From positions 2,702 through 10,517 of the forward strand of contig PKYU01000320.1 of NCBI GenBank assembly GCA_003132765.1: a DNA stretch of 7,816 bases, in the 5' to 3' direction. This document shows positions 1 through 7,626 of this stretch, in pieces. The stretch comes from Chitinophagaceae bacterium. GTDB lineage: Bacteria; Bacteroidota; Bacteroidia; Chitinophagales; Chitinophagaceae. Each line of letters begins with the position of its first letter. Positions within the stretch are counted from its first letter, which is position 1. The notes below the pieces were generated by a model. The model was not told the origin of the DNA. It searched no databases and was given only the letters and a program-made list of their open reading frames with translations. A program made the position numbers and the translations under genes.

Positions 1-2030
1 GGGATGATGACTGGTTCAAAATCTTTCATTATGATTTTATAGAAGGCAATGCTGCCGCTTTTGCATATGATGAAAGCAGCATTATACTTACAGCATCAGA
101 AGCAAAAAAATATTTTGGTTATCGCGATGCGCTAGGAACAGTTATTCATGTTGACAGCATGAACTACGTAGTGAAGGGAATTATTAAAGATGCGCCTGCA
201 AATTCGAGCTTTCAATATACTGCATTTATCCCGCTGGGTAATCTCCTGAAAAATGCCGCCAGGAAAGCTAACGATGAACAATGGGATAATGCCAATTACA
301 TCACATTCATAGAACTCAGGGCCGGAGCAAATACATCTCTTGTTTCCAAAAAAATTACCTCAGTGCTACAGATAAACAGCGGTGACAATGATCATGAATC
401 TTCCATTACACTGGAACCATTAAAAAACATACATTTTGAAACTGATCTGCAATCTTCATCTTTTGTAAGCGGAAATAAAAGTACCGTTTATATTTTTTCG
501 GCATTGGGTATTTTATTGTTATTGATTGCCTGTATCAACTACGTAAACTTAACAACTGCAAAAGCAAGCCTGCGTTCGAAAGAAGTAAGCATACGAAAAA
601 TTGTTGGCGCCAATAGGACTCATCTATTTAACCAATTTCTTGCTGAAGCCTTGCTCGTAAGTTGTATCGCATTGATGGCAACATTAGCATTAATTCATTT
701 TTGTTTACCTGCCTTTAATTCAATTACCAATAAAAATTTTCAATTGTCTATCACTTCGCCAAATCTTTGGAAAGTGGTAGGATTAACCTTGTTGACAGCA
801 TTTATATTGAACAGCATTTATCCTGCTATAGTTTTATCATCATTTAAGCCATTAAATGTTTTCAGGGGATTTACTTTTCTTAAATTAAAAGATAGCAACC
901 TGAGAAAAGGTTTGGTAACACTCCAGTTTACTATTTCTGTGATATTGATTGCAGGAACGATCGTGATATATAAACAGATGCAATTCATTCAGCAATCAAA
1001 TCCCGGTTACAATAAATCGCAGGTTTTGATTACACATGTGCCGCCCAATATTGATTTTAATAAAAAGAATGAAATAGTAAATGAAATAAAGCAGGATTTG
1101 CTTACCCAAAGCAGCATACAAAATGTTTCGCTGGCCAATCAATCTATTGTAAACATTGGCAGTTATTCTACCGGCAGTGCAGATTGGATAGGCCGTGATA
1201 CTGCTTTCAATCCAAAGATTGCACAACTTTCAACAGATGCAAATTTTGCAAATACTATGCAGTTGCAAATGAAGGAAGGAAGATGGTTTGAGCAGGGAAA
1301 TGAAGCTGATAACAATAATGTAGTGTTGAATGAAGAAGCGATAAAAGAATTAAAAATCCCTCAGCCGTATATTGGTCAACGTTTTGTCTGGAAAGGTAAA
1401 ACAGGGCAGATCATCGGCATTGTAAAAGATTTCAAATTTCATAGTTTGCACGACAAGACCGGCCCGCTGGTAGCGTTTCAAAATCGGGCCTGGTACAATA
1501 CTTTAATGATAAGAATTTCACCAAACAGTGCATCGCGATCAATAGCTGCATTAAATAAAACATGGGAGAAATTTTTACCCGGCAGCCCTCTTGAATACAA
1601 TTTTTTAGATGACACATTCAATGAGTTATACAAAGCAGATCAACAGGCGTCAACATTAATATTAGCATTTGCAATTATTGCTGTTGCAATATCATGTCTT
1701 GGTTTGTTTGGTTTGGCAACCTTTACGGCTGAGAAACGTTCAAAAGAAATAGGAATAAGAAAAGTACTTGGGGCTAGTGTTACAAGCATCACACAATTAC
1801 TAACTAAAGATTTTTTGAAGCTCGTAATCGTTGCCATTATTATCGCCTCGCCGATTGCATGGTTCGCTATGAATAAATGGTTGCAGGATTTTGCGTACAG
1901 AATAAATATCAGTTGGTGGATGTTTGTTGCAGCAGGTTTAATTGCTGTTGTTATTGCATTGATAACGATAAGTTTCCATGCAATAAAAGCGGCGATAGCA
2001 AATCCGGTAAAAAGTCTGAGAATGGAATGA
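1..2030 (+). CDS. FtsX/MacB-type ABC transporter permease, 5'-truncated by window edge
   Basis: This is an inner-membrane permease of the MacB/FtsX family, which typically couples a cytoplasmic ATPase to work done on the periplasmic side, such as export or envelope remodelling. The substrate is unknown. The reading frame is open from base 3, well upstream of the ATG at 159, and that upstream part encodes recognisable family sequence (FKIF..DFIEGN, KKYFG..DALG). The gene therefore starts before the window. 675 residues are visible, and about 118 are missing by comparison with the next gene. Visible parts are the rest of the first periplasmic MacB_PCD domain, an FtsX domain with three membrane segments (first at about bases 486-550, ending LLIACINYVNL), a fourth segment near 910-985, a second periplasmic domain, and a C-terminal FtsX domain with three segments. 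The signature KEIGIRKVLGAS lies near 1745-1780. It is followed after 20 bases by a paralogue, probably in the same operon. Family assignment is certain; function is not. Confidence 0.93.
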   Translation, partial: DDDWFKIFHYDFIEGNAAAFAYDESSIILTASEAKKYFGYRDALGTVIHVDSMNYVVKGIIKDAPANSSFQYTAFIPLGNLLKNAARKANDEQWDNANYITFIELRAGANTSLVSKKITSVLQINSGDNDHESSITLEPLKNIHFETDLQSSSFVSGNKSTVYIFSALGILLLLIACINYVNLTTAKASLRSKEVSIRKIVGANRTHLFNQFLAEALLVSCIALMATLALIHFCLPAFNSITNKNFQLSITSPNLWKVVGLTLLTAFILNSIYPAIVLSSFKPLNVFRGFTFLKLKDSNLRKGLVTLQFTISVILIAGTIVIYKQMQFIQQSNPGYNKSQVLITHVPPNIDFNKKNEIVNEIKQDLLTQSSIQNVSLANQSIVNIGSYSTGSADWIGRDTAFNPKIAQLSTDANFANTMQLQMKEGRWFEQGNEADNNNVVLNEEAIKELKIPQPYIGQRFVWKGKTGQIIGIVKDFKFHSLHDKTGPLVAFQNRAWYNTLMIRISPNSASRSIAALNKTWEKFLPGSPLEYNFLDDTFNELYKADQQASTLILAFAIIAVAISCLGLFGLATFTAEKRSKEIGIRKVLGASVTSITQLLTKDFLKLVIVAIIIASPIAWFAMNKWLQDFAYRINISWWMFVAAGLIAVVIALITISFHAIKAAIANPVKSLRME

Positions 2031-2050
2031 ATTAGCTCAAAACAAAATAT

Positions 2051-4471
2051 ATGTTTAAAAATTATTTCAAAATTGCCTTCCGGAACCTTTGGAGAAACAA
2101 AGCGTTTTCCGCCATTAATATTTTTGGCCTTGCTATTGGTATCGCCACATGCCTGATCATTATGCTTTTTGTGCAAAACGAACTGAGCTATGATCGCTAT
2201 AATGCAAAAGCAGATCAAATGGTTCGAGTTGTTTTCCGCGGTACTGTTGATGGACAAAAAATGAAAGAAGCCAATGTAATGCCGCCTGTGGCAAAAACGC
2301 TTTTAGCCAATTACCCTGAAATAAAACAAGCTACACGTTTAAAGGTAGGCGGTTCACAATTTATAAGCTATGGAGAAGAAAGCTTTAAGGAAGTTGGATT
2401 GGCGTTTGTGGATCCCAACTTTTTTGAAGTGTTTACGCTTCCCCTGATAGAAGGTAATAGTTCAAGTGCGCTTTCACAGCCTAACTCTATTGTAATAACA
2501 AAAGCTATAGCAAATAAATACTTTGGGAATGAAGATCCCCTGGGAAAAGTTGTAATGATCAAAGGAGCTCCAACAGGCTTCAAAATTACCGGTGTTATAA
2601 ATAAGGTTCCGGAAAATTCACATTTCCATTTCGATTTTTTTACTTCGATGGAGAATGTCCCTGACGCCAAAACCGCTTCGTTTATGACCTCAAACTATAA
2701 TACCTACCTCGTTCTTCAAAAAGGATATGATTACAGAAAGCTCCAGGCTAAACTTCCGGAATTTGTGGATAGATATATTGGCCCACAATTGCAGCAGGGA
2801 ATGGGAATAAGTATTGATCAGTTCCGGAAAAACGGCAATGATATTGGTTTGTATCTCCAGCTATTAACTGACATTCACCTACATTCAGATTTTACCAATG
2901 ACCTGGAGCCTGAAGGAGATATCCGGTATGTATATATTTTCAGTGCCATTGCATTTTTCATGTTGCTGATAGCCTGTATTAATTTCATGAACCTGTCTAC
3001 AGCAGGGGCTTCAAAAAGGGCCAGAGAAGTAGGAATCCGGAAAGTGTTGGGATCTATGAGAATGCAATTGATAAGGCAATTTTTAACAGAATCAATTTTA
3101 CTTTCGGTACTTTCTTTACTGGTAGCACTTGTTCTTGTAAAAATTGCCTTACCCTTCTTCAATCATTTTTCTGGAAAAGATTTATCTCTTCAGCTTGCGG
3201 GAAACTTGTGGCTATTGCCTTTCCTGTTGTTGTTGATTCTTATAACGGGCATTTTTGCCGGGAGTTACCCTGCATTTTTTCTTTCCTCTTTTAAACCGGT
3301 AACTGTATTGAAAGGAAAATTTTCCTCCGGAAGAAAAACCCTAGGATTAAGAAGCGGCCTGGTGGTATTCCAGTTCTTTATATCCATTTTGCTGATTGCA
3401 GGCACTACGGTAGTGTACAGGCAACTTTCCTTTATTCAAAAAATTAAATTAGGGTATGATAAAAGCCAGGTGATCATATTGCCGGAAGCTTATATGCTCC
3501 AAAAAAACCAGCAGGCATTTTATAACCAATTATTGCAGGATCCCCGCATAGAAAATGTAAGCATTTCCGGCTATATACCTGCAGGCTCCACCTATGGAAA
3601 TAATTTTTTCATTTATCCGGGTAATGACATCTCCGGTATGGTAAAGACTTTGCGGTATGATGTAGATTATAATTACATCAGGACCTTAGGAATGAAGATG
3701 GATTACGGCAGGTATTTTTCCAAAGATTTTGGAACTGATTCCACAGGAATAATTTTAAATGAAACCGCTGCTAAGGCATTTGGCTGGAACAAAGATGCAC
3801 TCAACAAAATTGTTTCCTCAAAAGATAATGATGGCAAACAAAGCAGCTACCATGTGATAGGAGTCGTAAAAGATTTTCATTTTAAGTCGATGCATGAATT
3901 AATCTCGCCTTTGGTTATGGTATTGGGTAACGGCGCTGGCACGATGATAGTAAAAGCCAAAACAAAAGATATTGCAGGCCTTTTGACCACTATGAAAAAT
4001 GATTGGGCAGCTTTATCTCGGGAAGGCCCCATGAACTATTCGTTTTTGGATGACCGTGTACAACAGACTTATGAAGCAGAGCAGAAGATGGGATGGATAC
4101 TCGCCATTTTTGCAGGGCTTACCATTTTCGTTGCCTGCCTTGGTTTATTTGGCCTTGTAACCTTCACTGCTGAGCAACGCACGAAAGAAATTGGCATCCG
4201 AAAGGTATTGGGTGCAAGTGTTCCTTCTATATTTCAATTATTATCAAAAGATTTTTTAAAGTTGGTAATAATAGCAATGCTGGTTGCTACACCTGTCGCA
4301 TGGTTGGTAATGAACCACTGGCTGCAGGATTTTGCTTACCGCATACATATTACCTGGTGGATTTTTGCTTTAGCTGGATTTATCGCATTGATCATTGCCT
4401 TGCTAACAGTCAGTTTCCAGGCTATAAAAGCAGCGATTGCAAATCCGGTGGATAGTTTGAGAACAGAATAG
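2051..4471 (+). CDS. FtsX/MacB-type ABC transporter permease, complete
   Basis: This is a complete 806-residue permease, a usual length for the Bacteroidota branch of the MacB/FtsX family. The start is supported by the typical N-terminus MFKNYFKIAFRNLWRNKAFS, directly followed by membrane segment 1 (about 19-41). The order is: MacB_PCD periplasmic domain (about 42-285, with IEGN at 133-136 and KYFG..DPLG near 156-165), FtsX domain 1 with segments at about 291-314, 346-369 and 388-412, segment 5 (433-455), a second periplasmic domain (456-680), then FtsX domain 2 with segments at about 681-703, 736-756 and 768-790. Both FtsX domains carry the KEIGIRKVLG-type motif (REVGIRKVLG at 325-334, KEIGIRKVLG at 712-721), so the protein has an internal duplication. 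No ATP-binding domain is present, so a separate ATPase partner must be supplied from elsewhere. There is no Shine-Dalgarno sequence before the ATG. Substrate is unknown. Confidence 0.95.
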   Translation: MFKNYFKIAFRNLWRNKAFSAINIFGLAIGIATCLIIMLFVQNELSYDRYNAKADQMVRVVFRGTVDGQKMKEANVMPPVAKTLLANYPEIKQATRLKVGGSQFISYGEESFKEVGLAFVDPNFFEVFTLPLIEGNSSSALSQPNSIVITKAIANKYFGNEDPLGKVVMIKGAPTGFKITGVINKVPENSHFHFDFFTSMENVPDAKTASFMTSNYNTYLVLQKGYDYRKLQAKLPEFVDRYIGPQLQQGMGISIDQFRKNGNDIGLYLQLLTDIHLHSDFTNDLEPEGDIRYVYIFSAIAFFMLLIACINFMNLSTAGASKRAREVGIRKVLGSMRMQLIRQFLTESILLSVLSLLVALVLVKIALPFFNHFSGKDLSLQLAGNLWLLPFLLLLILITGIFAGSYPAFFLSSFKPVTVLKGKFSSGRKTLGLRSGLVVFQFFISILLIAGTTVVYRQLSFIQKIKLGYDKSQVIILPEAYMLQKNQQAFYNQLLQDPRIENVSISGYIPAGSTYGNNFFIYPGNDISGMVKTLRYDVDYNYIRTLGMKMDYGRYFSKDFGTDSTGIILNETAAKAFGWNKDALNKIVSSKDNDGKQSSYHVIGVVKDFHFKSMHELISPLVMVLGNGAGTMIVKAKTKDIAGLLTTMKNDWAALSREGPMNYSFLDDRVQQTYEAEQKMGWILAIFAGLTIFVACLGLFGLVTFTAEQRTKEIGIRKVLGASVPSIFQLLSKDFLKLVIIAMLVATPVAWLVMNHWLQDFAYRIHITWWIFALAGFIALIIALLTVSFQAIKAAIANPVDSLRTE

Positions 4472-4514
4472 GAGCCGCCCATCGTTGCCGAAGTTAAATG
4501 TCGGAAGTTGTTTT

Positions 4515-4549
4515 TTTGGAAGATCAACACTTTCTTCCACCTATATTTC
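4515..4549 (+). promoter_or_regulatory. Candidate Bacteroidota-type promoter upstream of the kinase gene
   Basis: TATATTTC at 4542-4549 matches the Bacteroidota -7 consensus TAnnTTTG at all but the last fixed position. TTTG at 4515-4518 matches the -33 element. The 23-base gap is at the long end of what has been reported for this promoter class. A transcript would start near 4556 and carry a leader of about 80 bases. In AT-rich DNA such matches arise easily, so support is weak. The inverted repeat at 4517-4539 would sit between the two elements, where a regulator could act. Confidence 0.28.
4517..4539 (+). terminator. Short inverted repeat, possible weak terminator or operator
   Basis: TGGAAGA (4517-4523) and TCTTCCA (4533-4539) are perfect reverse complements separated by a 9-base loop. 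The stem is only 7 pairs with 3 G:C pairs. The T run lies before the stem (4511-4517) rather than after it, so it does not fit a standard intrinsic terminator. It may end the permease transcript weakly, be a binding site for a dimeric regulator such as the LytTR-type protein expected downstream, or be chance. Confidence 0.25.
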
Positions 4550-4635
4550 ATTTTACATCACATTTTTTCGTAGTTTAATCACATTTATAAAAAGTGCTTC
4601 CCAGTATGAATTATTCTTGCTGAAAATTATACAAC

Positions 4636-6246
4636 ATGAAATCAGCGGATATTGAACCTACTGCAAATAAAGTAAAATGGCGACAGCATGAAATGATTTT
4701 GGTAACAGCTATTGCAGCGCTAAGCCTTGCGGGTCGCTTATGGTATATATTTAAAAATCAAGATCTGTTAGAAGGTTCTTTTATAAGCACCAACACGCCT
4801 TTTAGTCTATATAAAAATGTTTTGTTGCCTGATATAAGTGTTGGTCTCTCAGTTTACCTGGCATATTTATGGTTTTATCTATACACAATTCCGCGCATAC
4901 TGTTTCCAAAAAAGTTGGAAGCTGGTACTTCAAACTTAACCGCATCATTTTCAAAAATTTCATTGAACAGATTGGCAAAACAAATAGTGAAAGAATATGC
5001 CTGGCTGGTTATACAAATTGTTCTAATAGTTATTATACTTGGCTGCGTTTTTAACGTGGCAACATATTACAGGCATCAATGGCAATTTAATTACCAGGGT
5101 TTTTCTATCTTCTTTGATAAGCATAATTTAAAATCGCAGATGAATGTAGGCGGAATATTCTTTGCCGCAGTATTTTCCGTTGCTTTGTATGGCGTATATG
5201 TTTTTCTGAGAGAGTTGATTATTAATAGTATCCTGTCGTCAAAGCAAAGGGAATTTAATATTTCAGTTTGTAATAAGGTTACCCTTTTCCTGCTGTTGTT
5301 TATTACAATACATGTTTTTTTACAGGCGTTTGATCTTGTCCGGCAGCAAGAGTTCGTGGCAAATTATGTATTGGTTATAAGTGCTCTGTTTGCTATGTTC
5401 ATCAGTAATGTGTATTGGCTATTTCCAATGAAAGGTGATGCGTCTTTTTTTAGCAGCAAAATAATTATAAGGTTATTAAGTACTTCTTTTATTTATGCAA
5501 TTCCATTATTAACTTTTGTGCATGAACAAGGCCCTGTCGCATTTTTATATAGCTGGGCATTGCAGTTATTTATTGTAACTCCGTTAACCTGGTTGTTCTA
5601 CCAGTTTAATAAAGAAAAAATATTACGGCTAAGAGTTGTTGAGAAAGAACTCGTAAAATCAAAGGCTGATATCCAGTTCCTGCGCTCACAGATCAACCCG
5701 CATTTTTTGTTTAACGTTTTGAATACATTATATGGAACGGCTTTACAGGAAAATGCCGAACGCACTGCAGAAGGAATTCAGCGCCTTGGCGATATGATGC
5801 GCTTTATGCTGCATGAAAACAATCTTGATTTTATACAGATGAATAAAGAAGTTGAGTACCTCAAAAATTATATCGCTTTACAAAAGTTACGCACTCAATC
5901 TTCACCTGACATAGTTATTGAAGACAATATCAATGAGCAGAACTGCAATCATAAGATTGCTCCAATGCTGTTAATCCCGTTGGTTGAAAATGCTTTTAAG
6001 CATGGCATTAGTTTGCAGGAAAGATCCTGGATAAAGATTAATCTCGAAAGCAATGAGAAAGAAATTCTGTTTGAAGTATATAACAGCAAGCACGAAAAAA
6101 CAACCAATGATACAGAAAAAGAAAAATCCGGTATCGGGTTTAACAATGTTATGGAACGATTGAAATTGATATATGGGGGAAGATTCCGTATTTCGGTAAA
6201 CGACGATGGAAAAGAGTTTTTTGTAAAGCTTGCTATTCAGCCATAG
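4636..6246 (+). CDS. LytS-type membrane sensor histidine kinase (His_kinase PF06580)
   Basis: This 536-residue sensor kinase should autophosphorylate a histidine and pass the phosphate to the response regulator encoded at 7624. The N-terminal half is membrane-embedded with about eight hydrophobic segments (roughly 19-38, 62-84, 121-144, 171-192, 213-233, 240-263, 276-294, 301-323). There is no large periplasmic domain, so sensing is probably within or close to the membrane. A charged, probably helical linker (325-350) leads into the kinase core. The H-box is QINPHFLFN with the predicted phospho-acceptor His356, the N-box is PLVENAFKHG (Asn452, His456, Gly457), and the glycine-rich ATP-lid motif is GIGFNNVMERL (Gly499, Gly501). 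All key residues are present, so it should be active. The chosen ATG gives a short polar N-terminus before segment 1. No Shine-Dalgarno sequence is visible. The hydrolase gene follows after 22 bases, implying co-transcription. The signal is unknown. Confidence 0.94.
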   Translation: MKSADIEPTANKVKWRQHEMILVTAIAALSLAGRLWYIFKNQDLLEGSFISTNTPFSLYKNVLLPDISVGLSVYLAYLWFYLYTIPRILFPKKLEAGTSNLTASFSKISLNRLAKQIVKEYAWLVIQIVLIVIILGCVFNVATYYRHQWQFNYQGFSIFFDKHNLKSQMNVGGIFFAAVFSVALYGVYVFLRELIINSILSSKQREFNISVCNKVTLFLLLFITIHVFLQAFDLVRQQEFVANYVLVISALFAMFISNVYWLFPMKGDASFFSSKIIIRLLSTSFIYAIPLLTFVHEQGPVAFLYSWALQLFIVTPLTWLFYQFNKEKILRLRVVEKELVKSKADIQFLRSQINPHFLFNVLNTLYGTALQENAERTAEGIQRLGDMMRFMLHENNLDFIQMNKEVEYLKNYIALQKLRTQSSPDIVIEDNINEQNCNHKIAPMLLIPLVENAFKHGISLQERSWIKINLESNEKEILFEVYNSKHEKTTNDTEKEKSGIGFNNVMERLKLIYGGRFRISVNDDGKEFFVKLAIQP

Positions 6247-6268
6247 TAAATAAAAATAAAAAGTCAAC

Positions 6269-7624
6269 ATGAAAAACATAATTGTTTTTACATGCACACT
6301 GATAATATGCAAATGCATGTTTGCCCAGGATTCAATGGTAAATAAATTAGATGCATTAATAACAGCTTATACAAGTATCGGCAGGTTCAATGGCGCTGCA
6401 TTGGTTTCACAACATGGTAACATTTTATTACAGAAAGGTTATGGCTTAAAGAACGCCTACGATAATAGTATAAATGATGCGAACACAAAATTTCAGATTG
6501 CATCTGTTACAAAAACTTTTACTTCAACCGTTGTTCTAAAATTGGTTGGGTTAAACGAAATGTCATTAACTGATAGGCTAAGTAAATATTATAAAGGATT
6601 TCCTTATGGCGACAGCCTCACAATTGAAAATCTGCTTACCCACACTTCCGGCTTACGCAATTTTACAGAAGAAGATTCTGCGATTACTGAAACAGATGAG
6701 CAAAGAATGGTGCCTTATCTTAAAACATTAAAACCAGATTTTGCACCAGGCACCAACTGGCACTACAGTAATTCGGGTTATGTGATGCTGGCGTATATCA
6801 TTCAAAAAGTAAGCGGCATGAGTTACTGGCAGGCAGTGCATAAATATATTTTTGATCCGTTGCAAATGCAAGGCAGTGGCTTTGATTTTACATATCTTGC
6901 AAGCAAAGAAAAAGCGGTTGGTTATGATGTGCTGAACGATTCTGTAAAGCAACCTTCATCTGTAACTGATTCAACTGTTCCGTTCGGCGCAGGTGCGATT
7001 TATTCAACGGTAATTGATATGTACAAATGGCACCAGGGTTTGCAATCATATAAAATATTGAAAAAAGATTTAATGGAGAAAGCATATACACCTTTTGCGT
7101 TGCACAACTATGGTTACGGCTGGCAGATAGATTCTGTGTATGGCAGGAAAATGGTATCGCACAGTGGTTCCATCTCTGGCTTTGGGAGTAATTTCGCACG
7201 CATACCCCAAGATGATATTTGCATTGTTTTGTTATGCAACAAAAGCGGTTCTACCTTTGACTTGATGCATATTACAGATAAGTTGCTTGCCGCACTATAT
7301 CATCAGCCATATAGTATACCTGTTAAAAGAACACCTGTTGCAATCGGACGGGATGTTTTAAAGAAATATGTTGGCACTTATAAAATTGATGAAATGAATT
7401 TGACAATAGATATAACAGCCGGCGATAATATATTGATAGCACAACCAGTTCGCGACGGCCATCCCGGCCCTACGTCTATTATTCATCCTTTAAGCGATAC
7501 CCATTTTTACGATGAGCATGATGAAGAAGTGGAAGTAACATTTGATGTAGATGAAACAGGCAAAGTAAACGGTGTTAAGATTTTACAGATGGGCATAACA
7601 AAATATGCTAATAAAATAAAATAA
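6269..7624 (+). CDS. Secreted beta-lactamase-family (S12) serine hydrolase
   Basis: This 451-residue exported protein belongs to the serine beta-lactamase/penicillin-binding fold (PF00144), whose members include class C beta-lactamases, D-aminopeptidases, D,D-peptidases and esterases. The N-terminus is a signal peptide: Lys2, a hydrophobic stretch at 4-13, then MFAQ, with likely cleavage around residues 19-20. The catalytic motifs are complete: SVTK with nucleophile Ser79 and Lys82, YSN at 166-168, and HSG at 298-300 in place of the KTG of classical beta-lactamases, as is common in S12 hydrolases. LLTHTSGL (122-129) is also typical of the family. A C-terminal domain (about 362-450, starting LKKYVGTYKI) resembles the lipocalin-like extension often attached to such enzymes and has an acidic patch near 415-430. 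Substrate cannot be read from sequence, and true beta-lactamase activity is not implied. The gene lies between a kinase and its probable regulator, and its stop overlaps the regulator start by one base. Confidence 0.92.
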   Translation: MKNIIVFTCTLIICKCMFAQDSMVNKLDALITAYTSIGRFNGAALVSQHGNILLQKGYGLKNAYDNSINDANTKFQIASVTKTFTSTVVLKLVGLNEMSLTDRLSKYYKGFPYGDSLTIENLLTHTSGLRNFTEEDSAITETDEQRMVPYLKTLKPDFAPGTNWHYSNSGYVMLAYIIQKVSGMSYWQAVHKYIFDPLQMQGSGFDFTYLASKEKAVGYDVLNDSVKQPSSVTDSTVPFGAGAIYSTVIDMYKWHQGLQSYKILKKDLMEKAYTPFALHNYGYGWQIDSVYGRKMVSHSGSISGFGSNFARIPQDDICIVLLCNKSGSTFDLMHITDKLLAALYHQPYSIPVKRTPVAIGRDVLKKYVGTYKIDEMNLTIDITAGDNILIAQPVRDGHPGPTSIIHPLSDTHFYDEHDEEVEVTFDVDETGKVNGVKILQMGITKYANKIK

Positions 7625-7626
7625 TG
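7622..7626 (+). promoter_or_regulatory. TAATG stop/start overlap, probable translational coupling
   Basis: The hydrolase stop TAA (7622-7624) shares its last A with the ATG (7624-7626) of the response regulator. There is no Shine-Dalgarno sequence upstream, only A-rich sequence. This geometry favours re-initiation by ribosomes finishing the hydrolase, tying synthesis of the regulator to that of the hydrolase. Confidence 0.7.

Larger units (their letters stand above)
4472..4635. other. Intergenic region between permease and kinase operons
   Basis: This 164-base AT-rich gap is the only sizeable non-coding stretch. No ORF with a recognisable product reads through it on either strand. It contains two T runs (4511-4517 and 4564-4569), a short inverted repeat and a weak promoter candidate. 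Its size, against gaps of 20 and 22 bases and a one-base overlap elsewhere in the window, suggests that a new transcription unit starts before the kinase gene. Confidence 0.6.

Noticed and set aside
159..161. ATG at 159 as the true start of the first permease
   Set aside because: The frame is open upstream to base 3 and encodes family-specific sequence matching residues ~119-170 of the neighbouring permease. The ATG is internal.
1640..2257. 205-residue open frame on the minus strand spanning the junction of the two permeases
   Set aside because: It is antisense to two well-supported genes, resembles no known protein, and much of it is the reverse reading of conserved membrane-segment codons. 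A similar frame appears antisense to the second permease end (4336-4551) because the two genes are paralogous.
4486..4510. CCGA/TCGG short inverted repeat just after the second permease
   Set aside because: It has only four pairs with a long loop, which is within chance expectation.
4612..4619. TATTCTTG as a -7 promoter element close to the kinase start
   Set aside because: It is near the consensus, but no TTTG or TTG element lies at a suitable distance upstream, and the leader would be only about 10 bases.
5971..6318. 115-residue open frame on the minus strand across the kinase/hydrolase junction
   Set aside because: It lies opposite the conserved N-box and G-box of the kinase, has no recognisable features and has no promoter, so it is a shadow frame.
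6299..6320. Lipoprotein signal in the hydrolase (cysteines at residues 14 and 16)
   Set aside because: The residue before Cys14 is Ile and before Cys16 is Lys, which do not fit a lipobox. The MFAQ sequence just after fits ordinary signal peptidase I cleavage better.
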